52,637 nt of DNA from Nemertoderma westbladi (taxonomy: Eukaryota > Xenacoelomorpha > Nemertodermatida > Nemertodermatidae): the NCBI GenBank assembly GCA_032718475.1, contig JAUCBJ010007148.1, positions 1 through 52,637 on the forward strand, written 5' to 3'. Each line of letters starts with the position of its first letter. Position 1 is the stretch's first letter. The position numbers and the translations under genes were made by a program. Positions 27,992 to 39,890 of this stretch are shown piece by piece. Under the pieces are notes generated by a model. It was not told where the DNA came from. It did no database searches and saw only the letters and a program-made list of their open reading frames with translations.

Positions 27992-28720
27992 TATTTAATT
28001 AATTCATTTTATTGTAAATCAAACAAACAAAGTAAAAACTTTTAAACTAAAACCATTACAAATGATTAATTGTGATTAAAGCAAGAGATTATATAAGATA
28101 TTTTCAAAAATAATACAGGTCTTCAACTGAGAAATAACCTAAATTCAGTTTATTGATTGGTTGATTAGCCGGTAGGGAACTACTGTATAATCAACAATAA
28201 TTATTGCGTAATAATAATAATAATCACTAATGCACGTATACGCGTAGTTGGGACGTGGTGGAATTTCATGTATCATACTGCTTGGTTGGTTGGATTGGCG
28301 ACAGCCGTCGAGGAGTAGCGGTAGCTAGCGGTGGGTAAATCATTGAGTTGGCAATCGATATAATATCGGGTGGGGTATATGCGTGTAGATGGCCACGTCG
28401 TTGTTAGTAGTATCATCACATATACAGTATACAGTGAGTGTGGTGGTAGCGTGGCGAAAAGGTGAATAACCGGTGGGCCAGTTAGTTAGTTAGTTAGTTA
28501 GTGGGTAACAGCATTCAGTCAGTCGATCGGTCGGTCGGTCGGTTGATTGAGGTTAGGCTACGCGTAGGTGATAAGCAACGATTGGTTGAAGGCAAAGCAA
28601 CGACGCGAATCAATACTGTTGGTGACAGATGGTCATTAAACACTGCAATTTAGCACCGGAATTTGGCATTTTTAATAGCCCTCCGAGATCTAGCCCATAG
28701 CCCAAGCTAGGGAGGAGTAT
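27992..28720. other. Non-coding stretch with simple repeats
   Basis: It holds (GTTA)n at about 28480-28501 and (GGTC)n at about 28524-28542 and no ORF. The right Polinton boundary should be near or beyond here, but I found no terminal inverted repeat pairing it with 3.9-5.9 kb. Confidence 0.45.
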
Positions 28721-28728
28721 GCCGAGGT

Positions 28729-30105
28729 CTATGTTTCTCCTACTACTCCTGACTTCCGGATCCATGATCCCAGGTAACAGAAGTCGTCCACATGCTCAAG
28801 CATACCATCCTTTGAGCTTATGCTCATCCGATCAGAGACTTGCTGATGACTTTCAAAGTTAACTGTCAGAATTGCTGTCTTTCTGGAGTTAATAAAAAGA
28901 CCAACACTAGAAGCAGCATGTTCTAATGAGCTGAGGAGCCGCTGGGCTCCCTCTAATGATTCTGAGAGTACTCCTAATTCATCAGCAAAGTCTAGATCAG
29001 TTAGGTACTTGGCAGGATTTCCTCGACTTCTGGAGCCAGTAGGTGGAGTTATCATCACCCCATCATCATTATGATGATCTAAGGACATGCGTAGAACATA
29101 GTCAACCACAATAATGAACAAGAATGGTGCAAGTGTGTCTCCTTGGAGGACGCCCCATAACACTTCAAATGGTTCTGTGTCACCGTCAACAGTAAACACA
29201 AATGTTGTCGAACCATCGTATACTGATCTGATTGCTGCAATAATTTCATCAGGAATCCCATATAATGAAAGTATGCTGAACATACGTGAGCGAGAGACTG
29301 AATCAAAGGCCTTGAAGAAGTCAACAAAGATAACAGCCAGATGCCTGTCTTTCTTTTTTGATAACTCTTCAATTATCCTTCTAAGTGCCAAAATGGGCTC
29401 CATGGTCCCACGACCTTTACGGAACCCATTCTGATTTCCACGTAGCAGTCTCTCAATGGGATCCCTGATGCGATTTAATAGAATTCTATTGTATAGTTTT
29501 GCAGCAATCGAGATCAATGAGACTCCCCGAAAAGAACCATAGAGTGTTAGGTTGCCCTTCTTGGGAACTGGCACCAACTTATTTGTTTTCATTTCTTGTG
29601 GGACTCTTGTTGTACGGTACATGTCTACTATGATGGGATAGATGAGCTTTAAACATTCAGGTATTTTAAAGACCTCAGGGGGAACACCATCTACTCCACT
29701 GGCACGATTGGTCTTAATGCTCTTTGCAGCAGCCTTCACTTCTGCAAAGGAGATATCGCCAATGGGAATATCTGGGAGTACAGACTCAGACACTTTTACT
29801 TCTATAAAGTTATCAGGCAATACCCTGTCATTATTGAGGAGCTTTTCAAAGTGGGCTTTCCAACCATTGAGGCGATCGGCTGGTGATTCAGCCTTAACCT
29901 TGGTGGTTGGTTGGCTTTTCCGCCCAGTAAGCAGATTGATCGATTTCCATGCCTGGGATGATTGCCTGCTGTCGTCAGCATCATTGATGGCATCAACCTG
30001 TTGGTTTATTAGCTCCTGTAGATTAACAGAGTACTGCCTGTTCAGGGACCTAGATGCAGCTTTAACTGCATTCTTGGCCACTGTATTCTGTTTGAGTGGG
30101 ACTCT
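28729..30105 (-). pseudogene. LINE reverse transcriptase, mutated active site
   Basis: About 450 codons with recognisable RT blocks: YGSFRGVSLISIAAKLYNRI, NGFRKGRG, AVIFVDFFKAFDSV (catalytic Asp), GVLQGDTLAPFLFII and, where the F/YADD box belongs, LDFADELG. The second Asp of that box is Glu, which should abolish or reduce polymerisation. The downstream thumb and C-terminal parts are missing: the frame ends at GVVGET. The nominal start is a GTG within the ORF; the reading continues from the upstream endonuclease frame via a frameshift near 30080-30110. Confidence 0.75.
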
Positions 30106-31346
30106 TTCTGCGCCTTATGAAGGTCATTTCGGCACTTCTGAATTTTGTTGTCAGTCCAGGGGGCCCTTTTCCTGTTTCGAGGGTATACAGGAACTGTTTC
30201 TGCAGCTGCTAACTTAACTGCTTCTGTAAAGGCAGTATAGCCCTCACAGTGATCTGCCGCCTCAGAGGCAAGAACCTCATACCTGTTGCTCAGCTGTAGT
30301 GTGAAGCTGGATCTCACACTTGGCTGTTGCAACAGAGAGGACCAGTCATGCCGTGGCAAGGCAGATTTCGTTGTTCTGCTAGCACGCAGACTAAGTCTTA
30401 CCTTGGCCACAATAAGGCGGTGATTACTGGAGAAGGGTCGAAGTGTAAATGCATTACAGTCTTGTATAGAGCTCCTATATTTCCTACGAAACAGAATATG
30501 GTCTATCTGGGACTTGTGACCACTGGGTCCACTATGAGTCCATAGCTTTCCAGTTCGCTTCTTGAACTGGGTTCCAGCCGAAAACAATCCATTTCCAGAG
30601 ATAAAATCCTGAAGATGGACAGAATTTCGGTTAACACTATTGCTATAGACCCAGGGCGATGTAGGTGATTGATGCAGACTTGCATTAAAGTCTCCCAGGA
30701 ATGTTAAGAATGCATGCTGATCCACTTCATCAGTTGCTGCTTGTAGATTGTGGTAGAAATTGTCCACCTCCTCTACAGGTGCAACACTAGTTGGAGAGTA
30801 GCATACAATCAGAACCACCTTAGGAAACTTCTTAGCCAGTCTTCTAGAACATAAGAAGTGGCAACGGATGATGCGGTTAGAGATTTGGTCTATTTTGTCC
30901 AATGCTGCATGTGCAGTTGGATTCAGCTCACCTTGTCGCATTGGGGACCCGAGTGTTAGGGTGTTTACTGAGGCTAGTCTTGTGACTTGCCTCAGATTCA
31001 CCAATGGCTTTATTGGTCGGGGTGGAACATGAGAGTAGCCTCCAACTCCAGAATCCCTCTCCCCATCACAATCTGGCCTCCCTGGTGACCCAGGGTTTAG
31101 GCCAGAAAGGTCATCAGGAAAGGGACTCAAAGAATTGTTGGCTGCTCTCTCTCCAGTAGGGGGTGAGACAGGCAGTCGGTCAGGAGTTAACTGACGCCTG
31201 TGAGGCCGATTGTGTCCGGTAATACCACTGGCCTCTAGTTGCCGGACCTCCGCATTGCTAATGTAATCCATAGTGGGGGTTGGGGGGTGCTTTTTTTGCC
31301 GAGTCAGCTCTCGGGGCAAATACCACACCCTGGTTTGCCATTCCAC
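30042..31346 (-). pseudogene. LINE AP-endonuclease region
   Basis: 434 codons with the second half of an exonuclease/endonuclease/phosphatase (EEP) domain: LTFLGDFNASL, KSQIDHILF and SSNHRLIVAKVRLS. The expected N-terminal catalytic Asn and Glu blocks are not seen; in their place is a Pro/Arg-rich segment followed by an abrupt entry into the domain (FPKVVLIVCYSP), suggesting an internal deletion. It nicks target DNA in active relatives; here it is not expected to function. Confidence 0.65.
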
Positions 31347-31677
31347 AGGGTGGGTGTCGCAATGGAGTCAGATATGAGGCCCATCACCCATATCTACTCT
31401 GGCGTACATGACCCACCATTGGCTGTTGCAGCTCATCTGCTGGGTCATGCCCTGTACCCTTGCTGCCAGGTGCAGGTCGCAGTGAAGTGCCCTCAGAATG
31501 GACATGAGAACACTCTACTCCTAACCAGCCATTGGTAGATCACCATCTGCCTGGTCAGGCCATATACCCCTGCAGCCAAGTATATGGGTCCTTAATCCAG
31601 GACCAAGGGCGTCCTTATCCCAGAACGAAGGGGGTCCTAGTTACAGGACCAGATTTGCCCTAGTAAGAGGGTCTATG

Positions 31678-31877
31678 TGTTACTACTGTATATGACTGAC
31701 TCTGATTAACTAAATATATACCAGTGTACTGTACTGACTTAGGCCTAGGAGGAGGGAAGGAAGCTTACCGGTACTGCAGTACTGTGAGTGTTACTACGAC
31801 TGATAGGATGTCTGCTCAGTCAGTGTATCTGTGTATTACTACATGATAATATAGTCTATTATAATACTATGATATCA
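31678..31877 (+). repeat. 5' LTR of copia-like element
   Basis: Starts TGTTACTACTGTATATGACT and ends near CTATGATATCA. Nearly identical to 33915-34107, indicating a fairly recent insertion. Confidence 0.85.
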
Positions 31878-31923
31878 ACGGGGATATTACAGTGGATACA
31901 GAGGTCAAAGTCAAGGTAGGAGT

Positions 31924-33123
31924 ATGATTGGAGCCAGTAATAGGGGTGCAGCCAGAGGCGGATCTACTGGTAATCAAAGGTATCCGCGAATTCGGATGGA
32001 CTTTAGGGGCAATGTTACTCGGTGTTTTGTCTGTAACAGTACAACGCATTATGCAGCTGATTGTACAGAGAGAAGTACGGCTTATTGTGCCAATGTTGCT
32101 GATGGGCTTACCAGTAGTGCTGATGCTGACAGAGGGTTGGGTACAGAGAGTGGTGATAATGTTTTTTACTCATTTTTTGGATGTTCGGATAATAAAGATG
32201 GTGATATGGATGTATCAGAATGTTATCTGACAAAGGAAACGTTTTCCTGTGCAGTGATTGACAGTGGGTGTACAAAAAATGTTTGTGGCAGAAATTGGCT
32301 GGACAGGTATAAAGAGACACTTAACAATGACTTGATTAATGAAATGGAATCTAAGCCGAGCTATACACCATTCAAGTTTGGGGTGGGCAAACCCATAACG
32401 GCTTTATTGTGTGTGCGGTTTCCAGCATTTCTAAAACACACAAAGGTGTATATTAACCGCCATGTTGTTGATGCAGATATTCCTTTGTTGTTGAGTAATA
32501 CATCGCTTAGGAAAACAGGAGCTATTATTAAATTTTTGGAGAATACTATTGAAGTTTTTGGCATAAAATTACAGTTGGATATCTCACCCGCTGGGCATTA
32601 TTGTTTGCCATTAAATAACTATAGACGGGCCATATCAGATGTTTCACACAGTAAACCAAATCTGATTTTTAAAGCAACCGCCCTAAGTGAGAAAAGTGAG
32701 TCAGAACTAGGAAAGGATATTGTCAAGCTGCATCGCCAGTTTGCCCATGCAGATGCAGTGAAAATTAAAAGCTTGTTGAGTGATGCAGGTATATTGGAAA
32801 AAAGGATTTCAGATTGTGTTGAAAATGTATGTTCTACATGTGAAGTGTGTCAACGTTATAAAAAACCAAAACCGAGGCCAGTTGTTGGGTTAAGAAGGGC
32901 TCAGGATTTCAATGAGGTTGTTGCAATGGATTTAAAGGTGCTGCGACCAAATGTATATATTTTGCATTTGATAGATTTGGCGACAAAATTTTCAGGGGCG
33001 TGTCTGATTCAGTCAAAACACAAGGAACAGGTTATCAAAGGATTATATAAGACATGGCTGTGGTGCTTTGGTTCACCAGGAAAATTCATGTCGGATAACG
33101 GGGGTGAGTTCGCCAACACATAG
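31924..33123 (+). pseudogene. copia-like nucleocapsid, protease and partial integrase
   Basis: The frame is open from shortly after the LTR, with a Gly/Arg-rich lead-in upstream of the ATG at 31924. A CCHC knuckle, CFVCNSTTHYAADC, lies at about residues 34-47. The aspartic protease motif is CAVIDSGCTKNVCG (about 110-123). The integrase zinc region (HRQFAHADAVKIKSL ... CSTCEVCQRYK) comes next, then the core with AMDLKVL (first Asp) and MSDNGGEFANT (second Asp), after which a stop TAG at 33121 and the deletion junction follow. The third catalytic acid is absent. Confidence 0.75.
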
Positions 33124-33129
33124 GAGACC

Positions 33130-33732
33130 TGATGTATCATATGATACATGTATGATTAGTGTCTGCATAAAAAATGCTACTGTTGGTGACATTCGTTATG
33201 CGAATAAGATTATCAAGGAGTTGAAATACGAAAAACTGGATCTTATTTTTCCAGACATGGGGAATGTTGAACAATGGCATCTTCAACTATTCACTGATGC
33301 CTCACATGCAAACTTATCAGATGGTTCACAGGGACATGTGTTCCACTGACGTGGCAAAGTAGAAAGCTCCGTAGAGTTGTGAGAAGTACACTTGCTGCGG
33401 AGACGCTCGCTTTGGTTGAAGGGATCGATGCAGGGGAAGAAATTGGAGCGATTATCCAAGATATCCATGGAATTCGACTTCCATTATGTTGTATAATCGA
33501 CAACAAAAGTCTCTATTCGACCGTTCGAACAACCAATGCTATACAGGAGAGAGGATTGCGAATCGATATAGCATTCCTACGTCAGAAAGTGGAACGTAAA
33601 GAATTCTACATCAATTGGACGGATGGAAAGGCGCAACTAGCTGACTCGCTCACAAAAAAGGGAGCATCAAAATATCTATTGAGAGATGTTTTGAGTTCGG
33701 GTATGCTTCCTCAGTCTTCATGGCTAGGATGA
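33130..33732 (+). pseudogene. copia-like RNase H remnant
   Basis: After the deletion junction the sequence reads FTDASHANLSDG (first acid of RNase H) in one frame, then, after a one-base shift near 33340, STLAAETLALVEGIDAG, CIIDNKSLYSTV and LADSLTKKGAS in another. This order is the C-terminal end of Ty1/copia polyproteins. The intact part from 33379 is 117 codons. No complete enzyme. Confidence 0.75.
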
Positions 33733-33914
33733 TCTTAATCTAGAACTTTTCAACATCTAACTATTATCACTATTGAAACTTGAAGGGGGGAGATTGGAGA
33801 TCATTATCATTCATACTGTTGTATATATTTAATCATTATTTGATAATAAACTCTTTACTCTCATTATCATATTTGTCTAGTATATGTTTACTATTGTTCT
33901 AGTTAGGGGGAGAT

Positions 33915-34107
33915 TGTTACTACTGTATATGACTGACTCTGATTAACTAAATATATACCAGTGTACTGACTTAGGCCTAGGAGGAGGGAAGGAAGCTTAC
34001 CGGTACTGCAGTACTGTGAGTGTTACTACGACTGACCGGATGTCTGCTCAGTCAGTGTATCTGTGTATTACTACATGATAATATAGTCTATTATAATACT
34101 ATGATAT
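33915..34107 (+). repeat. 3' LTR of copia-like element
   Basis: Preceded by the purine tract GTTAGGGGGAGA. Between the RNase H stop and this LTR (33733-33914) is non-coding sequence with a second purine run, AAGGGGGGAGA, at about 33783. Confidence 0.85.
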
Positions 34108-34224
34108 AAGTATAAGTGTGTTTATTGTTGTATTCACATATGCAGCTACAGGTGGCACCTCCTTTATGCTGCATGGAGGTGGCAAGTTTTCTTGATCAAT
34201 GACCTAGAATACCTGACCTGACCT

Positions 34225-34310
34225 GAGTCAGAAACCATAAGTCAAAAACCGTATATAAGTTAAGTGGACTATAAACTGTATCGTCTACAACTTAAGTTAA
34301 GTGGACTATA
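34225..34310. repeat. Left remainder of the 200-222-bp satellite
   Basis: It contains AACCGTATATAAGTTAAGTG, ACTATAAACTGTATCGTCTA and CAACTT words identical to the array at 38890-41767. Separated from it by the LINE insertion. 34108-34224 has no recognisable feature. Confidence 0.75.
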
Positions 34311-34486
34311 TTATTATTATTATCTTTTAATCCACGCCATTAAGGCACATAGTAAAAATAAGTACATAATTAAATTGGACAATATAAATACACAGGTAGA
34401 TGAGTCTAAATAATATGGAGTACATGAAAAGCATAAGTAATATTATTAACTATTAGCACAGCACAACTATATTACAGTAATTAGTG

Positions 34487-37354
34487 TTATTTTACGTAAT
34501 TTAAGTTCAACATTTCACGAATACGCGAAACGCCATGTTGGCGAGAGATAACAGACACACCCCATAGGATGCTATTGTCAATGTTGTCAACCCTGTTGAA
34601 CAAACTCGTAATCGATTTATAACGTAAGTGAATGAATAAAGGTATATTCAGTAGACCAAATGTCAGAGAAATACTAGTGGATTCTCCATCAGTTAGACGG
34701 GGTATTTTAAATAGAAATCTAGCACAATTATTGTATGCTACTCGTAGCTTATTATGTGCACTGTCAGAATAGCTGCACTTTGCCCAGAGCGAGTTGCAAT
34801 ATATGGGGGTGCAATAGGCTCGGAATAAAGCAAGCTTAACTGGTCGGCTGCAATTGCCAAACTTGCGTAGCAACATATTACCACGTGCGTATAAGCTATT
34901 AGTCTGCTTACGGATGTCAAAATCGTCATCTAATGTACAATGTATTAAATGTCCTAAGTAGTTAAATTTATCAACAATATCAAGTTTCACATCATAAAGA
35001 AATACTGCGGACTTAGCGCTGCAGCTTATATCTCTTGGTAAAAAATACATACATTTAGATTTCTTCTTATTGAAAGTCATAGAGTTATTAGAGGCGTAAC
35101 TAACAGCAACATCTATTAACTTTTGTAACCCGTAAATTGAGTTTGACAACAAACAGATATCATCAGCATAACCCAAGTGATTTACCCTGATATTACCCAT
35201 ATAACATCCAACCCCGCTTAATGTTAATTGAATGCTTAAATCATCTAAATAAACATTGAAAAACAAGGGAGACAGAATGCCACCCTGTTTTGTACCATTA
35301 GTCACCGTAAATTTCGGTCAGACAATACCCGCCCAAACAACACACATCAACTGCGACCTATACCAATAAATAATCAGACGCACAATATATAGGGGAATAT
35401 TTCGATCAATAAGTTTGCGAAAAAGTACAAAGTGGTTAACTTTGTCAAAAGCTTTGCTGGCGTCCAGCATACACACATAAACGGGTGTGTTCTTACTTAA
35501 ATAATAATTGAGAATCTCTTTTAGGGCATATACGCAGGTTTCAGTGCCTAGCTTCGACTTGAAGCCAAACTGGTTATCGGTAGTGTACAGTAGGGATAGA
35601 CACCTATGTAAGATAACATTTTCTAAAATTTTACTGAGGACTGTAGCAATTGAAATACCTCTATAATTATCCTTAGACGTGTGGTCATCATTCTTATCCT
35701 TAATTAACGGAATTATAATAGATTCCATCATACCAATCGGCATGTAACCGTGGACAAAAATACCAGTAAAAATAATAGATAGAATATTTAACAAAGAAAC
35801 ACAACAGCCATTTATAAAGTGTTCCGCCAGAAGGCCATCTGGGCCAACGGCCTTGCCTCGAGACAGATTATTAATCGCCATAAATGTTTCAACAGGAGAT
35901 ACAATATTATCAGCACCAAAAACGGTTTCCTTCAAACGACTGTGTACAAACTCTCGACTGGAGTCGTCTTTAACACTATTTAGTAGATCATCAAAATGTG
36001 ATTTCCACATATCGCAGATTTCCCCTGGCCCATTTGCATCACCTACCCTGCTAGGGAGTGGAGCAAAATCGCACGCTTGTTTATGAACCCCAGACCAAAA
36101 TTCATTACTGCTAGTGCCTTTAATAAGGGCATTTGCGAGTTTTTCCTCTCGAAATTTTTGTTCATTACGTTTACATTCCCGAAGAGACCGTTTAAATTGT
36201 GCTTTGCTGCACAGGTATTTCCTATGAATTTCACCATCCCTTGGAGATCCAATAGACCGCCAAGTTTTAAGCCATTTTCTGGACTCCTCGTATTTATCTT
36301 TTACAACATCATTCCAGCCAGGAATGTGGGGGGCAGTGTTACTTTTAGTTTTCCGTGGACTAATAGTAGCATTACCACATGTTAGCAAAATATGCACCAG
36401 GTTATTATACAATTCATCTATATACTTCTTATGAGTTTCACAGTTTGTATCATTGCACACAATAAATGACTCATCAATTGGAAAAAATTCTAAAAGTTGA
36501 CGAACCTTAATGAGATAGTTATTAATTTGCAAAGGTGTGGCGTGTTCCCAATCCAGAGTATTACACGATTTATGTTGCTGAGCAGGAGTGCCGCCAGCAC
36601 TTTGTCCATTAACTGTGCCACATATAGACACACTGATAGGAATATGGTCCCTAACACTAATATCGTAGTTCACATTGATGTTTTTTATCAGCTCAATAGC
36701 AGATTGGGAACATACAACATGATCCAGCCACGATGTTGACGAATGTGCGTCACTTACGTAAGTAAACGTATTGGCTGGCAATAACACTGTATCAATAATA
36801 GACAGATTTAACTCACTGCACCATTCAGATAGATAATTATAGAATAATCTGCCTGGGTTGGCGTTAAAATCACCGAAAATCAACAAATGAGAATGAGGTA
36901 CAGATTCATAAATGGCCTTTAGGCTCCCAAGACAATTACTATAAAGGTCATCATTATCAGGGCATTCATATGGCATATAAACATTAAGAATTAATAAAAT
37001 ATCATTATTATTCAACTTAACAGTTATACCAAAAACCCTATCATTACCTGTTTTAATTATAGCGGTAGAGTGCGCTATGGATTTTTTCCAAAGTATACCG
37101 ATACCCCCAAAGGGCCTGCCAACTAATATCTGACTAGATAGATCAACGGGTGACGTACCAAAAGCATTGTAGTTAGGGTGTATATTAGACAAAAATGACA
37201 ACTCCTGCTTAGGGAGCATTAGTTCTTGCAGTAATAACAAGTCACACCCATTATTACAAGCATCATTAATTACATGTAGTGAGTGCAAATTTCTAACAGA
37301 CCCACAGTTATACGAAACAAAACTTAGGTTGAGGTTAAAGCTTTCATCCGCCAT
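34487..37354 (-). CDS. LINE ORF2: endonuclease and reverse transcriptase, one TGA
   Basis: Starts at ATG 37354. The EEP endonuclease comes first: SYNCGSVRN, LLLLQELML, FGDFNANPG, WLDHVVCS and VRDHIPISVSI, all expected motifs. The reverse transcriptase has NYRGISIATVLSKILENVI, NQFGFKSKLGT, YVCMLDASKAFDKV, TKQGGILSPLFFNVYLDDL and HLGYADDICLL with an intact YADD box. An in-frame TGA at 35318-35320 splits it into 678 codons and ~276 further codons of the same frame; otherwise the ORF is intact. This is either a recent nonsense mutation or a sequencing difference. It would perform target-primed reverse transcription. Confidence 0.85.
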
Positions 37355-37479
37355 TGTTAAGGTTGGAAAGTTTCAGAATAAGACATTGATTAAAGAAAGA
37401 AATATAAACATTTTATAAAAAAATATATATATAGACCTATTTATACATAAAATAATACAAATGATACAACAATTATAGT

Positions 37480-38784
37480 TCAAACATCAACCGGAGCACT
37501 GCCGGTTTGATCACTATTCGAAATGCCTACCATTCCACCTCGGGAGTTGACGACAGCAGCGGGGTTGTCACGCAAGTAGCCAACAAAGTCCCTGATGCGA
37601 GTATACATTGGCCACACTGTGGGGTCGAGAAGTTGTTCCCTCTCACCAGACTTGCATGATATTACAAACGAGGACACCCTCGCTTCGTCACGGGATATCC
37701 TGACGCAGGAAACATCAAAACCAGACACTTCCTTCACATGCTTGATAAGCACTTCCGGCTGAACATTTGGGGCACACCCGGTAACAAATATCTTCTTCAC
37801 TGGTTGAATCGTGGCGAAAGAGGTACTAGCAGATGAACCCTGCACAAAAATCCGTTGTTTTGCGTTTCTTGAGCGGGGGGCCGGATTACCAGGCCTCCGC
37901 AGTTGATTCGTCTGAAAGGCAACAGTATTGGTGATGGGGTCAGTAGAACCGCGTTTGTCAACGACTGGATGCCGCCTAACAGCCCGGTGTTTACCATCGC
38001 GGCCAACCGGGATAAAGCTTACAGAGTCATTGTCTGTGTCATCGGAGCGCATCGGAGGAGCAGCCGTGGATGCAACCATACTGTAAGATCGAGAAGAGTT
38101 GGCATTGCAATTCGGTACCGGAAGCTGTATATCAATTGGTCGATGTGGATGTCTATGAGCAGGCATAGGTGGGGGGTCGATGTCACTTTCTGCAACTCCC
38201 CCAACATTGTTACGAAAGTCTGCCGAATGACTACCGGTACCAGTAACGGCACTCTTATCGGTAGACACAGAGCTGCTATCTGCAGTAGGTCGCAAGCAGA
38301 CAGACTCGACCACTGCTAAGCGATCCTGAAGTTTACTGAGCTGCCTTAAAAGGAGGGCAGTATCAGCCTCACACAATGAGAATGGCGGAATTAACGTCAG
38401 ATCTTTAGGAACAGGGTTGAAGTCAGGAGAAGCTTCTACGTTACTGTAATCCATATCTGCTCCTATAGGCCTACTACCGGTAGAAGAGAAGCCTGAGTAG
38501 TCAAAGATATCCAAAATGTCATAGATAACGTTACGGCGAAAGAGTTCGCCGCTATGGCGAACCTTAGAGAAAGGTTGTTTAGACTTTTCGCGATCCGCAA
38601 CCGGTATAAGCTCAAGGAGAACACGTTTGGCCTCCTTAAACATGGCATCACTAAAGCGGGGCCATGGCACTAGGATAGCCAACATCGAATCCCTGGTATA
38701 GCCCTTGGTGTGGGCAGTCCAGAGATATGCTAAAACATCATTGGCGACATGCAAACAGTGTAAACGATTACACTCAGACTCCAT
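37480..38784 (-). CDS. LINE ORF1 protein
   Basis: 434 aa, ATG at 38784, ending 125 bp upstream of ORF2. The N-terminal ~110 residues are helical (HVANDVLAYLWTAH, FKEAKRVLLELIPV). A short heptad-like stretch follows at about 140-165 (LLLRQLSKLQDRLAVVES). A long disordered, Ser/Pro/Arg-rich linker leads to a C-terminal RRM-like alpha/beta domain (KKIFVTGCAPNVQPEVLIKH ... VSSFVISCKSGEREQLLDP). This arrangement suits an RNA-binding ORF1 chaperone. No zinc knuckle. Assigned by its position before ORF2 within the same flanking duplication. Confidence 0.75.
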   Translation of the reverse strand: MESECNRLHCLHVANDVLAYLWTAHTKGYTRDSMLAILVPWPRFSDAMFKEAKRVLLELIPVADREKSKQPFSKVRHSGELFRRNVIYDILDIFDYSGFSSTGSRPIGADMDYSNVEASPDFNPVPKDLTLIPPFSLCEADTALLLRQLSKLQDRLAVVESVCLRPTADSSSVSTDKSAVTGTGSHSADFRNNVGGVAESDIDPPPMPAHRHPHRPIDIQLPVPNCNANSSRSYSMVASTAAPPMRSDDTDNDSVSFIPVGRDGKHRAVRRHPVVDKRGSTDPITNTVAFQTNQLRRPGNPAPRSRNAKQRIFVQGSSASTSFATIQPVKKIFVTGCAPNVQPEVLIKHVKEVSGFDVSCVRISRDEARVSSFVISCKSGEREQLLDPTVWPMYTRIRDFVGYLRDNPAAVVNSRGGMVGISNSDQTGSAPVDV

Positions 38785-38889
38785 CAGTCAGTTAGTTTAA
38801 AACAGAACGGCATGCAACCGGTTAATTGCTGAATTCAGGATTTAGTCAATATAGTACAACAGTACAACAGTCTATAACAGTCTATAACA

Positions 38890-39636
38890 GACTATAAACT
38901 GTATCGTCTACAAGTTAGGGGCTACTTGCTATCAGATATGCATACAATATGATAGGTGATTTCTGCCCAGTGCTCTGAATGTCATGTTGAAGAAATTCAT
39001 TGAAGCACGGGTAAAGAGAAGGAATAACTAAGACTCTCTTAAGGGGAAGTTAAAAAACGTATATAAGTCAATAACCGTATATAAGTTATTTGGACTATAA
39101 AATGTATCGTATACAAGTTAGGGGCTGCCTGCTATTAGATTTGCATACAAGTTGATAGGTGATTTCTGTCCAGTGCTCTGAATGTCACGTTGAAGAAATT
39201 CATTAAAGCGCGGGTAAACAGTGTGAGTAACTATAACTCTCCTAAGGGGAAGTTAAAAACCGTATAGAAGTAAAAAAAACGCATATAATTCAAAAACCGT
39301 ATATAAGCTGAGTGGACTGTAGAATTTATCGTCTACAAGTTAGGGGCTACCTGCTATCAGATTTGCATACAAGTTTATAGGTGATTTCTGCCCAGTGCAC
39401 TGAATGTCACGTTGAAGAAATTCATTGAAGCGCGGGTAAACAGCGGGAGTATCCATGACTCGCTTAAGGGGAATCAAAAACCGTATATAAGTCAAAAACC
39501 GTATATAAGTTAAGTGGACTGTAAAATTTATCGTTTACAAGTTAGGGGCTACCTGCTATCGGATTTGCGTACAAGTTGATAGGTGATTTCTGCCCAGTGC
39601 ACTGAATGTCACGTTGAAGAAATTCATTGAAGCGCC

Positions 39637-39671
<35 letters not shown>

Positions 39672-39855
39672 GGAAGTTAAAAACCATCTAGAAGTAAAAA
39701 AAACGTATATAAGTCAAAAACCGTATATATGTTAAGTGGACTGTAAAATGTATCGTATACAAGTTAGGGATCTGCTATCAGATTTGCGTACAAGTTGATA
39801 GGTGATTTCTGCAAGGTGCTCTGAATGTCACGTTGAAGAAATTCATTGAAGCGCC

Positions 39856-39890
<35 letters not shown>

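Larger units (their letters stand above)
28729..31670 (-). mobile_element. RTE-like LINE, decayed
   Basis: Endonuclease and reverse transcriptase regions are both recognisable on the minus strand, in different frames. The 3' end is truncated shortly after the reverse transcriptase core (28729), and the 5' leader extends to about 31670, where a copia-like LTR begins. RTE-like is my best guess from the RT motifs; other LINE clades are possible. Confidence 0.7.
31678..34107 (+). mobile_element. copia-like LTR retrotransposon, internally deleted
   Basis: Two ~195-200-bp LTRs (31678-31877 and 33915-34107) begin TGTTACTACTG and flank a 2-kb interior. Directly upstream of the right LTR is a purine tract, GGGGGAGA. 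The interior encodes nucleocapsid, protease and the first part of integrase, then jumps to RNase H: most of Gag, the end of integrase and the whole reverse transcriptase are missing. Order (integrase before RNase H) is that of Ty1/copia. The right LTR has a 5-bp deletion (GTACT repeat) relative to the left. No clear target duplication. Confidence 0.8.
34311..38889 (-). mobile_element. Nearly full-length non-LTR retrotransposon (LINE)
   Basis: The 4.58-kb element reads leftwards, with ORF1 (37480-38784), ORF2 (34487-37354, one in-frame stop) and a 3' (AAT)n tail at 34311-34325. It is flanked by a 7-bp GACTATA duplication (34304-34310 and 38890-38896) derived from the satellite sequence GTGGACTATAAACTG. 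The 5' end has short TGTTATAGACTGT repeats. Endonuclease plus RT layout places it near the Jockey/CR1/L2-type LINEs; exact clade not determined. Confidence 0.85.

Noticed and set aside
3900-28700. Polinton terminal inverted repeats
   Set aside because: I compared the flanks near 4.0-5.9 kb with 28.0-28.7 kb and saw only shared simple repeats, no convincing inverted match.
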